Shown: positions 42,099 through 53,933, counted from the first letter of the stretch. The stretch is DNA of 64,000 nt from Cyrtodaria siliqua (GCA_037043455.1 JAWPHD010001804.1:124001-188000); one strand, 5' to 3'. Numbers and translations: made by a program. The notes: a model not told the origin generated them from the letters alone.

Positions 42099-43299
42099 AC
42101 GCTGAATGATAGTTGTATTCGTATTTGAATTGACACCCATCTGCTTCCAATTCAATTCAATTCAAAGTTTTTTATACCAAGATTTACATATGTAAACATC
42201 AATAAAATGTTAATACCACATATTTAACAATCATTATGGTGAATTAGCGACAGAGAAGAGGATTGACGAGGTCATTCATGCACATATTTATGTTGTTGTC
42301 AAGCATGACAACATGTAAAAATATAAAGTTGAACAAGTACTCTCAAATTATTGACTAAAAAGGGTAACTATATAAATCATATTACTGGTACTAACTAAAA
42401 AAACTCTCAGTTGCATATTATCATAAAGTAAGCACCGTAATATAGGGCATATAAAGTGTGAGATTATTGTCCCCTCTGGAAATGGGTTCATGTATCATTA
42501 TTTCTTTTGACATCATGATTATCAAAATAATGTATTTGTTCCAGATCGCCTCCAGTCCATTTAACCAAATTATGTCATTAACGTCTTTCTCTAGTTTACC
42601 AAATTAATAACTAAGTGTGTGTATCGTTATCTAAACGCACCATTGACTGTCTTAAATAGCATACTGGGTGCGATCTAAAAGCATTATGGGTGGCAAACCA
42701 AACACAACCATTATAATGTGTTTCATATTCAATGTGCATAGGCATTTACCTAGGACCCATTATCTCTACGATTATTGTTAATGAAATAGTATGGTCTGAA
42801 AAACTTGACGACTCGGCTAGTTTTGTTGTATCAATCATTAATTGGAATCTTATGAAGCGTAACTTACGGCTCTAACACATTCTTGTTTTGTGATAGAAGT
42901 ACACTTTATGATCCATTATTTTCATTATATGTAAAACTATTAGCAATATAATCCCCGTATTAATATTTATGATTTATCGACAAAACGCAGCCAAGTCATC
43001 GAGCTTTTTTCATTAACAATAATTAAACGGAAAGTAATATTCGGCTTTATTTAATGCATAAATATGTACATTGTATGTGAAACTAAAGCACATTATGAAG
43101 GTTGGATTTCCACACATAATGCTCCCAGATCGCCTCAAGACCCTTTAATTAAAGGGACAATGTCCATAACTTTTAGCCTAAAAAACACAAAATAATTACG
43201 TTGACAAACATAACACACCAACCATTATAGAATATTTACTAAATAAAACCAAGACTGATTGACGGAATTCAATAGCGGTACAAAAAAAGAATAACCGTT
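42099..43299. other. Unassigned DNA with (ATTCA)n tract
   Basis: A CAATTCAATTCAATTCAAAG tract at 42,150-42,170 matches the pentamer tail of retroposons read on the minus strand. The rest is AT-rich without supported genes. Confidence 0.4.
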
Positions 43300-43386
43300 T
43301 CGTGGGATTGAACTCGTATCCCACACTAAAATTACACTCGCAGATAATAATAGTCGAGCGTCGCTTCGCTACCGACTGAGCTAGAT
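43300..43386 (-). mobile_element. tRNA-like SINE head or tRNA pseudogene
   Basis: On the minus strand: TAGCTCAGTCGGTAGCG (A box, 43,367-43,383) and GAGTTCAATCCCA (B box, 43,303-43,315), about 52 bp apart. The acceptor ends are not complementary, so it is not a functional tRNA. Confidence 0.55.
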
Positions 43387-43947
43387 GTATTATTTAAGAG
43401 ATACAATATATAAAAGCTAATGCACTAATGGATGTCATGTGATCAGCAGAAAATGTAAATAAATTGTGTTCCACATTATTTACAAATAATAAATATAACT
43501 CTTTTTTTTCAAACTCACGAATGTATTACTACAGGCTTATCTGGGTCTATGCTAATGTTTTCATGGAAATTGAGATTATAAGTTTGTTGTCAAAAGGAAG
43601 AGGCCCGTCCCATAAAGAGTGTATAATAATGTAGTAAAAATTATAACCGTTTTGCATTTTATGTGCACTTGTATACTGAGCAACTCTTCTAACTAGACTA
43701 TTTTTATTTTGAAATGTTTTTTTTATTTTAAGTCGTACACAGTTAAAATGTATTACTCATACATTTGACCATTCACTCTGTATATGTGTAAAGAAAAACC
43801 GGGTCGATAGCTGTCACATTACCTCACACGAAATGCACGTGCGTTTTGTGAAAATTTGCTTTTTTGAATTGTGCTATTTTTTTATTTTTATAATCGAATT
43901 GTTATAGCCAAACGATATCCACACAATAAAAACACACTATTTTAAAA
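43387..43947. other. Unassigned AT-rich DNA
   Basis: No feature is recognised. Confidence 0.4.
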
Positions 43948-44019
43948 ATGCGAAGACTAGATATGGAAGAACGAGCGCGAGCAATAGGCATGGTCCAGGC
44001 TGGGATGTCTCACTATCAG
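43948..44019 (+). pseudogene. Tc1/mariner-like transposase N-terminal fragment
   Basis: The ATG at 43,948 gives MRRLDMEERARAIGMVQAGM, the start of a Tc1-type helix-turn-helix ('EERxRAIGxxQAGxSxxQV'). After 24 codons it reaches CAG followed by GTATTG, a good splice donor. A splice acceptor (TTTACAATTTCAG) lies at about 44,170-44,182, but translation stops 13 codons into the following sequence. It may be a dead transposase remnant that happens to resemble an exon, or the first exon of a domesticated gene. The rest of the transposase is absent. Confidence 0.45.
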
Positions 44020-44440
44020 GTATTGTAATTATTTGACTTACTTTTACGTACTGTTTGTGACTTTCGAATTGCCCGCTCGATTTGGAAAAAAATGAAATTG
44101 TGATTTTAAATTTCAATAAATTTTGTTGAAATTACGGAATAAAATGTGAAACATGTTAATGTTGTTGTCTTTACAATTTCAGATAATTTCACTCACTATT
44201 AAAGATTATAGAGCCGATTAGATACGTAGTCTAGTTAGAAGAGTTGCTCAGTATATATATGTTAAAACAGCTATGTATAGATGGATTTTCTTAAAAGACC
44301 CGTGTTAACAATTAATAGTTTTTGTATTTTTAGCACAATATACCCTATTATCAGTTACTTCTCTGCCATGTTTTAGTAAATCTCAAATGCAAGAAACACA
44401 TCGGGACTTCAAAATTCAAAAATCGTTGTCATCTGTCAGT
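44020..44440. other. Unassigned DNA after the Tc1-like fragment
   Basis: Holds the possible intron (44,020-44,182) and AT-rich DNA; no supported gene. Confidence 0.35.
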
Positions 44441-45640
44441 GTTTTTGATCACCTGAGCCGAAGGCTCAATGTGATGTTTTGGAATCACTCTTCGTCCGTC
44501 ATCCGTCGTCGTCGTTTTCTTTTGCTTCTGACGACTTTTTCTCAGAAACCGCTTGTCGGAATTCAACCAAATCTTATATGAATTCATTAAACTGGATTTT
44601 ATAGTTACACCAACAGCTAAGGTCATTTGGCGACATTCCAGCTTTTTATTGGTGGAGGAAGACCCCAGGTGCAAACCCGGGCATTTTATCGTGCACGGGC
44701 GCGCACCTGAGTAGAACCACCGACGTTCCGCAAGCAAGCTGGATAGCTTGAACATCACATACTAATCAGTCCTGGCCCCATGGGGAATCGATCCCACAGC
44801 GGTGAGGGACATGTGATTTCATGTCTGAGACCACTCGACCAGGGACGATCCCAAGTTTATGTGAAGCATCATTATATGTTTGTTCGAATGGTGCACCTGA
44901 GGTCATAAATGCCCCCGCAATGGGGCTTATCAGTTTCATTAAATAAATCTTAAAAAATCTTCTGCAAAAATACAAGATATAGAACTGTGATATTTTGCAT
45001 GTAATATCGTATTATGGTCCCCTAACTAGTTTGTTCTAATGATGACCCTGAGGTCAAATTTGGACCCGCCCCAGTGGTCACATCTTAAACATATGACTTA
45101 TATAGGGAAACACTTAACAAATATTGTTCTTTGAAACTACAATAGCCAGAGGTTTAATATTTTGCATTTACCTAAAGGTTATGGTCATCTACTAAGTTTG
45201 TTCAAATAGTGACCCTGTGGTCAGATTTGAACATTTCCTGTTCTGCTTCCTTTTAGTGTATTTATATTCATTCATTCATAACCTTACAGTAAATAAAAAC
45301 AAATTTAAATTGTTTTCAAACCTGTATTTCATGTACATTGTTTATCGTACACAGAAAAAAGTAATGTTTAATGTGAGTGCTTCCTTATTCAAAATGAATC
45401 CGCACGGAACTCTATTATGCTCCGGATAAGATTTTTCAAAAAAGGGAGATAACTAAAAAAGTAGTGAAGCTAGAGTAATGGTTCCTTTGAACTGCACTCC
45501 GTCTCATTGTCCTAATCATTCATACGAACACAAACTTTAATCAAGCATACTTTTTGAGTTATGCTCCGGACAAAAAGTGTGACGCACGGACGCACACACG
45601 GACGGACGGAAAAAGCGGCGAATATATGCTCCCCCATAAT
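44441..45640. repeat. Bivalve-type dispersed repeat region (GAGCCGAAGGCTC ... ATATATGCTCCCCC)
   Basis: It opens with a palindromic CTGAGCCGAAGGCTCAATGTG and a CGTCCGTCATCCGTCGTCG stretch. It contains the repeated phrase 'TTTGTTC(A/T)AAT.GTGACCCTGAGGTCA' several times and closes with CACACGGACGGACGGAAAAA and ATATATGCTCCCCC. The same kind of start (CTGACCGAAGGCCAGCAGAG, TCCGTCGTCCGTTAACTTTT) recurs at about 63,510. I recognise this as a dispersed repeat common in bivalve genomes; it is probably a non-autonomous DNA transposon. A SINE head is nested in it. Confidence 0.5.
44770..44852 (-). mobile_element. tRNA-like SINE head
   Basis: On the minus strand: TGGTCGAGTGGTCTCAGAC (A box, about 44,823-44,841) and GGGATCGATTCCC (B box, 44,783-44,795), spaced as in a Ser/Leu-type tRNA. 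CTCACCGCTGTGGGATCG resembles CTCACCGCTGCGGGTTCA at 17,037. The terminal stem is imperfect. Confidence 0.6.
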
Positions 45641-46530
45641 AAATAATCTGTTGTTTTTAGTTACAATATATTTTATATCAAAAACTAAGATAATAGAAAA
45701 TGAAAAGAAAAAAACTGTGATGGGGCCTCAATATAATGTCTCAGTGGTAATCAATCAGCGAGAAGTAAGCAGTTAAAAAGCATGCTATCCATGATTTTTC
45801 AACGACTACATTCAGTTGGGAAATGTGTCTTTAAACCAACCAACGATATGAGACCATACTCTATTTGTTTTGTAGCATGTCCATTTCAGCTGTCTGCCAT
45901 ACTCGAACCTCCAATAACTGGTAGTTAGAGTACACCATTCATTCTGCCAAGTGTTGTTTTCAATTAAACGATTTTACACCTGTGCAAATACAAAAGGAAT
46001 TTCAATGACCATGCTACAATGCTCGATAACGTCTTCAATCTAAGAGCCCCAATAATGTGACCAATAACTAAATTTCACGGCGGTTTGATCCGAAACAAAA
46101 GAACACGATATGGCCTTGGATAGATGACACCGCAAGTAACGAGATAAACAACGATGTTTATACCAGCTTTGTTGAAATGTTTTGTATCAAGACTACTTTA
46201 CTCCCCTCGTGTGGTTCAATATACTGTGCTTTTGCAAGCGTTTATTTTATCTTTGATATATACGTTCAAACAATGCATTAAAATTCGCGAGTGTTTACAT
46301 ATGCTACAAGAAAAACTTGATGCAAAGCATCAATTCGGCGCCAAAATTTTGAAGAATTAAAACATACGTTATTAAATAACAGTACACGTGTTTATCAGTT
46401 ATTTTAACTATCTTATCATCAGTACTAAACCTTGGTATATTTAGTGGTCATGGACATAATATTAACAAACGTTGCTATGTTGACTTGGTTAAATGTATTT
46501 TGAATTAACTAGTTCATTCAGACAATTTTC
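45641..46530. other. Unassigned DNA
   Basis: AT-rich, short frames only. Confidence 0.4.
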
Positions 46531-47998
46531 CAAACGGCCCGGCCAGACATCACAGCTGTCCACTATGACCTGCCCAGGCTGTGTAAGAGCAGCCCGGCCA
46601 GACTTCACGGCCGTCCACTATGACCTGCCCAGGCTGTGTAAGAGCAGCCCGGCCAGACATCACGGCCGTCCACTATGACCTGCCCAGGCTGTGTAAGAGC
46701 AGTCCGGCCAGACATCACGGCCGTCCACTTTGACCTGCCCAGGCTGTGTAAGAGCAGCCCGGCCAGACATCACGGCCGTCCACTATGACCTGCCCAGGCT
46801 GTGTAAGAGCAGTCCGGCCAGACATCACGGCTGTCCACTATGACCTGCCCAGGCTGTGTAAGAGCAGCCCGGCCAGACATCATGGCTGTCCACTATGACC
46901 TGCCCAGGCTGTGTAAAAGCAGCCTGGCCAGACATCACGGCCGTCCACTATGACCTGCCCAGGCTGTGTAAGAGCAGTCCCGCCAGACATCACTGTGTGT
47001 AAGAGCAGTCCGGCCAGACATCATGGCTGTCCACTATGACCAGCCCAGGCTGTGTAAGAGCAGTCCCGCCAGACATCACCGTGTAAGAGCAGCCCGGCCA
47101 GACATCATGGCTGTCCACTATGACCTGCCCAGGCTGTGTAAGAGCAGTCCCGCCAGACATCACTGTGTAAGAGCAGCCCGGCCAGACATCATGGCTGTCC
47201 ACTATGACCTGCCCAGGCTGTGTAAGAGCAGCTCGGCCAGACATCACGGCCGTCCACTATGACCTGCCCAGGCTGTGTAAGATCAGTCCCGCCAGACATC
47301 ACTGTGTAAGAGCAGCCCGGCCAGACATCGTGGCTGTCCACTATGACCAGCCCAGGCTGTGTAAGAGCAGTCCCGCCAGACATCACTGTGTAAGAGCAGC
47401 CCGGCCAGACATCACGGCTGTCCACTATGACCTGCCCAGGCTGTGTAAGAGCAGTCCCGCCAGACATCACTGTGTAAGAGCAGCCCTGCCAGACATCATG
47501 GCTGTACACTATGACCTGCCCAGGCTGTGTAAGAGCAGTCCCGCCAGACATCACTGTGTAAGAGCAGCCCGGCCAGACATCATGGCTGTCCACTATGACC
47601 TGCCCAGGCTGTGTAAGAGCAGCTCGGCCAGACATCACGGCCGTCCACTATGACCTGCCCAGGCTGTGTAAGATCAGTCCCGCCAGACATCACTGTGTAA
47701 GAGCAGCCCGGCCAGACATCATGGCTGTCCACTATGACCAGCCCAGGCTGTGTAAGAGCAGTCCCGCCAGACATCACTGTGTAAGAACAGCCCGGCCAGA
47801 CATCACGGCTGTCCACTATGACCTGCCCAGGCTGTGTAAGAGCAGCCCGGCCAGACATCACGGCCGTCCACTATGACCTGCCCAGGCTGTGTAAGAGCAG
47901 TCCGGCCAGACATCATGGCTGTCCACTATGACCTGCCCAGGCTGTGTAAGAGCAGCCCGGCCAGACATCATGGCTGTCCACTATGACCAGCCCAGGCT
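46531..47998. repeat. 55-bp satellite with 84-bp higher-order unit
   Basis: The basic unit of 55 bp contains CGGCCAGACATCACGGCCGT, CCACTATGACCTGCCCAGG and CTGTGTAAGAGCAGCC. From about 46,985 a shortened 29-bp form (CCGCCAGACATCACTGTGTA + AGAGCAGCC) alternates with the full unit, making an 84-bp higher-order repeat. It is much more GC-rich than the surroundings. Since 84 is divisible by three, frames of up to about 149 codons stay open on both strands; these are not genes. Confidence 0.95.
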
Positions 47999-48996
47999 TT
48001 ATTTGGATGATACTCTATATAGAAAATGTTTACATTTTAATACAAGAAAAACTTGATGCAAAGAGTCTGCGCTCATAAATCTACTTTCGTTTTCAATACA
48101 TTTGTCTGCATTTGACAGTCAAAATGAAGCATTACAAAATTAGCGATTTCCCGTAAACGAAATTTAAATGCCAAAACTTTCCGATATATCATCGTATTTT
48201 CTCATTTCTTAGCAACATTTAATGTAATTTGCCAATAATAATTAATCAAAACGATTTAAAAACGAGAACAATGTGAAAACATTTGAAACGCAGATATTAC
48301 GATCGATAAATGTCGTTAAATTTTTCTAAAATTCGTATTACGCATTTAACCATTTGATTTTATAATCAGCCTCGTTTTCAGTCAAAATACAGGGAGACAT
48401 CGTTTTAATGAAATGATTTTGTATAATTTTTGAATTATTGGTGCATCATTTCTTACAGAAATTCAAGAAATCGCTAAGCAGTTTTATCTCTTGTGTTTTA
48501 TATCTTATTCTGGTGCGTTTTATAGCATGCTTTAAATGCCATTTAAACATTTTTAATTACAATCCAAACATACTCAACTATCAGTCCTTTTGATTCCCCA
48601 TGCCTAAGGTCAAAGTACTACCACAGTATGTCCGGCGCCCTCAAGGGGCGCCGAACAATGATTCAAAAGTATACTGAGAGGAAAATGAAACGCATAATAA
48701 AAAACAATTGCCCATACTACACTAATTATATATACCTAATTCCACGTGATATTCCAAATATATCTCAACGTGTTTTGTACAAAAAGGGACTACACCTAAT
48801 TACAGAAAAGACAACTCTGTCATGTAGTAGACTTTAATCAAAGTATACGTTGTTCCACGAAATTCACAAATGTTGTAGTTCCTGTTGAAAAAGTCAAACC
48901 GTTTCAGTATTGTGTTTAATGTTAAGAGATTGCAACGTTAAGCCTAAGTTTGCTCACGTGCTTGAGCCAAATATGGTGTATGATCGGGGTCAAAAC
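47999..48996. other. Unassigned DNA with a GC-rich hairpin
   Basis: AAGAAAAACTTGATGCAAAG at about 48,040 repeats a phrase found before the satellite (about 46,308-46,327), so the array may have expanded inside a duplicated stretch. A perfect hairpin, CGGCGCCC-TCAAG-GGGCGCCG, lies at 48,633-48,653. No gene is supported. Confidence 0.5.
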
Positions 48997-49195
48997 TACT
49001 GATGTAGGTGCACCTGTAAAAAAAGTGTAGGTGCACCTATAAAATATATAGGTGCACCTACACTTTTTATAGGTGCACCTACACTTTTTATAGGTGCACC
49101 TACAATTTTACAGGTGCACCTACACTTTCTTTTTGACCCCCCATAATTAGACATACGCACAAAAGTATCGGTGCACCTATACTTTTCCCATTTGA
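48997..49195. repeat. Array of GGTGCACC palindromes
   Basis: AGGTGCACCT occurs about seven times at intervals of about 22-25 bp, separated by AT-rich spacers (TATAAAAAGTG/CACTTTTTATA). The 8-bp palindrome makes the array readable on both strands and able to fold in many registers. Confidence 0.85.
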
Positions 49196-50828
49196 AATGA
49201 CCAATCAGATTGCCGCTTACAAAATGGATATGATCATATTTTACTGCTGTATGGGTGGTGTCGCGTGAAGATTCCACGTTATGTGAGAAATGTAAATTAT
49301 CTGCTTTCACTGTCGATGTATTATAATTGCAAATACTATTGGATGTGCAAACCTAGAAATTGTTGATAAAATGTAACCATAAATATAAAAAAAACTAAAA
49401 TGAATTAAACATAAACAGGGTATTATTTACCTATTGTTATGGTATATATAAGACAATGCGCGAACATGTAAAGGAGTGGTAAGAAATGATATAACTCGAC
49501 ATCAAATAAATAAGAGAGAGAAAAGGGTTTGAAATAAAAAATAACGCGTGTGTGTGTGCGCGTGCGTATGTGTGTGATTCTACGGTGTAATTTGTATATA
49601 TATACTGTCCACTTGTAACAGATATAGTGCTGCGACACTAGAACACCACGCCATAGAACATGATAATCCACCCAGTGATATCTTCTGACACTGGTTATGT
49701 GTGCACTTTAAAACAAAATCACACAACATTATCACAATAAAAATTCCAACTTCCAAAAGGTGCTAGAAGGTAATCCCTTATTTTACATTTGAAATGCGAC
49801 TAACTCTGCACAACCTTCATCAACTTAGCATAACAACCGTTTTCACTTGATTTATGACAGGTGTTGTAAAACATTACCATCTTTCACACCATCGTTAGGG
49901 TGATTCCGAGCTAGGCCCTTCCTCACCTCAAAGTTCCATTCCAGTTGTACACGAGGTATTGCACACTTCTTGACACGATATTTCATCATTTATGACAGAT
50001 GTTCTGAAAACATCCGATTAAAACCTATGGACATACGCCATCTCCAAAGGTGCTTCCTATTTGGACCCTCCCTCATCCAAAACTACAATCCTATGAGTAC
50101 CTTAAAATTTGATATTGCACCCGTCTTGACACGATATTTCTGGATTTATGACAGGTGCAAACATACACTTTAATCACCGTCAATTTGATGCCTATTTGGC
50201 CCTCGCATTTAAACACAATATCATAATGTATTTGAATGCTTGTACAAAAAGACCAACGTTTTTAAACATTGTAATTTATGTACACAGCCGACATCTCAAC
50301 CCGAGTCTAAAGAGCTAGTTTAGAAATGAAATGAAAGATTAAGAACAGTTGACGGTTGATTGTTGGTTGTAAGTTGTCAGTTGAATAATGTTCTACGTCA
50401 TTGTCAGCACATTTCACGCACTCATCCTTTGCTTACTTACGTTTACATTTAATAAAGTGATACAATAACCATATCAGTGTATATAGATGATGAATAGTAT
50501 GTATAAAACCAGTAGTTTCTTCTCATCGATTACAAAAAAGAAACTAGTAGATGGGTGAAACCGATGCGAATGCCAATTTATGAAATTAAATATGATTGTT
50601 ATAAGATGAACCTTAGGTTGTTTTATAATGACAACAATATACTGACTTTTATATTCACTTTTGGAGACGACCGACTGACGTTTATGTTTTCAAAATACTT
50701 AATTGCACGTTTAGTATCCGTAGTATTAAGCAGGGCATACAGCTTCTCGTCTTTATTTAGTTATTGCAGGCGAATAAATCAATCAATAAACAAACCATTT
50801 AGATCGTTTGAGGGTAATGATAATTGTT
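49196..50828. other. Unassigned DNA
   Basis: AT-rich with a (GT/GC)n stretch near 49,548-49,575; diverged repeats of 'TTGACACGATATTTC...TTTATGACAG' occur at about 49,850, 49,970 and 50,130. No gene is supported. Confidence 0.4.
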
Positions 50829-50862
50829 CTTTTTCTTATTCTTATTCTTATTCTTATTATAA
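50829..50862. repeat. (TTATTC)n microsatellite
   Basis: Five to six units of CTTATT/TTATTC in a row. Confidence 0.85.
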
Positions 50863-51019
50863 CTGATATTACATTTTGGCAACACATCTGTCTATTATCA
50901 TGTTCATTTGTTCAATACTCTATTTACTTCACTATTTTCAACATCAACATATTTATGCATGATATTAATTCATATAAATTACAGCACAAATGAATCCATA
51001 GCATCTTTCAAATGTGTAT

Positions 51020-51265
51020 ACATTACTTATATATTTTGACTCATAGGGTAGGTAAAGTTTTTATTTTTGCTCGCCCTATGGCACTAGGCCTTTTGGCGAA
51101 CTTTTTGACTCATAGCATGTGCGTTAACGTTTTATTGCTGAATAAAGATATTTGTATTTACAACATACTTTCTCTCATTGCATTTAATTGTATCCGCCTA
51201 TATTGTATTGGCAAAAAACAGTGTAATGTGTGTTGTAAATAAAAAATTGATTTGAATTGAATTAA
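51020..51265 (+). repeat. Possible retroposon 3' end with TTGAAT tail
   Basis: Contains a duplicated phrase 'TTTTGACTCATAG' (about 51,037 and 51,102) and ends AAAAAATTGATTTGAATTGA + ATT. Such TTGAAT-type tails are typical of CR1/L2-like retroposons. The 5' limit is uncertain. Confidence 0.35.
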
Positions 51266-51369
51266 GTCTGAATTAATTATTATTATGACTGTAATTGGTT
51301 TCATTCACTACACTGTTATCGTTGTTTGTATATAATAAAGTATTATCCTATATATTTAGTCCATTCCCG

Positions 51370-52055
51370 TTCAGAACATCGAACCAGCAGGACGTGTCCG
51401 TCTACAACGGTTTCTTCAAGCGATGTTGACGCGTCCTGCAGGGGGATCCAGAACGTGTTACCATCATCGACCACCATCAACGTCGGGCCCGGTGGGCTTT
51501 TATACAAGCGGGTTCCATCGAGCCGAACGTTGAAAGCGTTGAAAGAGGATTGTCATCTGCATTCGACACACGTTCCGATATGGTATACACCCCACACTAG
51601 GATGATACCGTGGCCCTTCTCAGGGCCGTTTTTCGTAATCTACTGGGACATAATCACCACGGATACAGACCATGGAGCTTACACAGAATGGAAGACGCCG
51701 TAACATCACCCCCGCAAACGTTGGGGAACGTTCCGGGGGTCGTCCACCATTTTGTACCAGCTCCATGACATAAACATCACGGGACTTAAAATCTTCGGAT
51801 AAACCCTGCGGGATATACACCAGTCGTATGATGCTGGACAACGACGATGTGGTACGACGGCGTGTATACCGGAGGAGCCATCACCACGACGATGTGGTAC
51901 GACGGCGTGTATACCGGAGGAGCCATCACCACGACGATGTGGTCCGACGGCGTGTATACCGGAGGAGCCATCACCACGAACTCAAACTACCAACACGGAC
52001 TCCACGAGCGATGGGATTGACCTATCTGGGAGGCTTCAAATCACGTGTGTCCTGA
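51370..52055 (-). pseudogene. GC-rich decayed coding remnant of unknown family
   Basis: Composition is clearly richer in G+C than the flanks. On the minus strand, one reading gives 'SIIRLVYIPQGLSEDF' and 'VMELVQNGGRPPERSPTFAG'. It then runs, after a frameshift near 51,620 and one TGA, into 'GNTFWIPLQDASTSLEETVV' and 'GHVLLVRCSEREWTKYI', which looks like real protein. I do not recognise the family. It could be a fragment of a host gene, a large transposon or an integrated viral gene. Three 45-bp tandem units lie at its 5' side. Confidence 0.3.
51841..51975. repeat. 45-bp tandem repeat, three copies
   Basis: ACGACGATGTGGTACGACGG + CGTGTATACC + GGAGGAGCCATCACC repeats exactly three times (51,841, 51,886, 51,931) with one substitution (GTAC to GTCC). 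Length divisible by three keeps frames open on both strands. Confidence 0.95.
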
Positions 52056-52840
52056 TTGGTGGAGACGATTTCGAGCCGTCAATGGGATCGACCTATTTTC
52101 AACATCTTTGCAGTCATCCCATTGGTCGAAAACTTCAATTCTACAATAATCTTCTTAGATAATCAACGATGGATTTCATCACCCACCTGTCACCAACTTG
52201 ACTCTTCTTCAGATCGTGTAATCTCCATTGGAACCGATTGATGCAAACGACATTTGACCAACGCTGGACCTAATCTTCATATGAAAAGCTCGCCAAAATG
52301 CCTAATGCAACAAGGCGAGGGTAAAGAAAAACTTAGACTACTATATTTAGGCCGAATAAAGACATCTATTATTTCTTACACGCTTTTTGAAATACTTTTC
52401 TCACAATTTGTCAAACAGGTAGTTAGATCATTCGCCGATTACTTTGATTTAAAACGAAGAATGAATCATTTGTTTTACGGTGTCTTTGTGTTACCATATT
52501 AGTTTGGCGTAAACAATTAGCACCATCATGATTAAATAATACCCCTGCCATGTTTGTAATTGGCCAAAGTAAGTATACCCATTTAAAATTGTCGTGTTTT
52601 TTTATATTTTAAAGATTGCGAACAATTTTATTCTTCATGTGAATGTTATTCGTTTTAAAAAGTTTCAGTTTAATTTTTTATTCATGCTTAAACATACATG
52701 TTCATCACCAATACATTTAGCGGCAACAGTTACACACATCTACTATGAGAAGAGTATGATAAAACATAAACACGATATGAAATAGTCTTCACCATCAATG
52801 CAAAATACACACAGCTATAATTGTGTCAAATGGTGTACGG
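52056..52840. other. Unassigned DNA
   Basis: A phrase near 52,690-52,760 (ACATGTTCATCACCAATACA ... CTACTATGAGAAGAGTATGA) recurs near 53,530-53,590, an old short duplication. No gene is supported. Confidence 0.4.
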
Positions 52841-53240
52841 ACAACCCCCCCCCACCCCCCCACGCCCCCACCCCCCGCCCCGGACAAAAAAAAATATATA
52901 TTATAAAATTTGTATAGGTGGACAAAAAAAACCTCATGTTTTTTACAAGGTGGACATAAACTCCCCCCCCCCCCCCACCCACCCACACACACCCTGATAT
53001 TTTTGCAAGGGTGGACCAAAAAAAAACTGTACGAAATCCCCCCAAGATATGTCTTTTGCAAAATGTTATTTTCATGATTCTGTCAAAGCAAAAAAACAAC
53101 AACAAATATTCTAGCATTGTTTTTAAGGTTTGCTCATGTGCAATATACATTGTTTTGGAGTAAATTTAAGAGGAATTTTAATAAGCAGGGGGGTTTTGTC
53201 CGTGGTGTGGGGGTGGGTGGGTGGGGGGTGTCCTAGATTC
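52841..53240. repeat. C-run and G-run repeats around 'GGTGGACAAAAAAA'
   Basis: C-rich tracts at 52,846-52,885 and 52,961-52,993 and G-rich tracts at about 53,186-53,235 lie in opposite sense, next to repeated (T/G)GGTGGAC(A/C)AAAAAAA phrases. The outer parts look like inverted relatives of one another, a possible decayed foldback element. Confidence 0.6.
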
Positions 53241-53666
53241 GTGTCAAATACATTCAACAAGCAGGGGGGACTAATTTCTATTCTAAACATAATTAATAGT
53301 CCATATACAAACCACAGCTTTTGTTGCACAGTTTATAGCACATGCATTAAATTGAGCAGCATATAACCTTTGGATAATTTTTTGTTTATGAAAATGTTTG
53401 TCGATTCGGTTTTTGAACTCATATGGGAATTATATTGCTATGATTTGTACATATAATTCAATATATATGTACTTCGATCTAAAAAATAATATTATCAGTT
53501 TCAGTTTTATTCAGGCTCAAACATATATACATGTTCATCGACAATGCATTTGGTGGCAACAGTTACACACATATACTATGAGAAGAGTATGATAACAAGT
53601 TTTTTTGACAGATATACATATAGTTCATTAGTAATACTGATACATTCACGTGATACGGTAAACGGA
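53241..53666. other. Unassigned DNA
   Basis: AT-rich; nothing is recognised beyond the short duplicated phrase noted at 52,690. Confidence 0.4.
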
Positions 53667-53832
53667 CATTAGCCCTAGGACAATGCATTATATTGCACAT
53701 GCGGACAAGAGCCCCTTAACTATTTTGCATATGCGGACAAAAGCCCCTTCGCACTAGGACATTATCCCCTTCACTCTAGGACAATAGCCCCTTCATGGTT
53801 TTGTTAAGGAGGACAATATCCCCTTCCCTAGA
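53667..53832. repeat. Imperfect repeats of GGACAATAGCCCCTTC
   Basis: At least six diverged copies of (A)GGACAA(T/G)AGCCCCTTC occur, with spacings of about 25-35 bp. Confidence 0.7.
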
Positions 53833-53933
53833 ACTTGTAAGTAATTAGAAATTGTTGAGATTATTGAAGAGCACCAATATTTATTCCTACTTCATCTTTC
53901 TTCAAAACTTAATAAATTGATAGAAGTTGGGAT

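Noticed and set aside
40983..42150. Long minus-strand frames of 106-257 codons
   Set aside because: They are produced by a 36-bp tandem repeat whose length is a multiple of three; the predicted peptides are pure repeats in more than one frame.
43300..43386. A functional tRNA on the minus strand
   Set aside because: Good internal promoter boxes but no complementary acceptor ends; more likely a SINE head or tRNA pseudogene.
46990..47876. Overlapping frames of up to 149 codons on both strands
   Set aside because: By-product of the 84-bp satellite period; both strands open at once and content is repetitive.
52795..53150. Glycine-rich minus-strand proteins
   Set aside because: The glycines come from homopolymeric C-runs read in reverse; there is no other coding signal.
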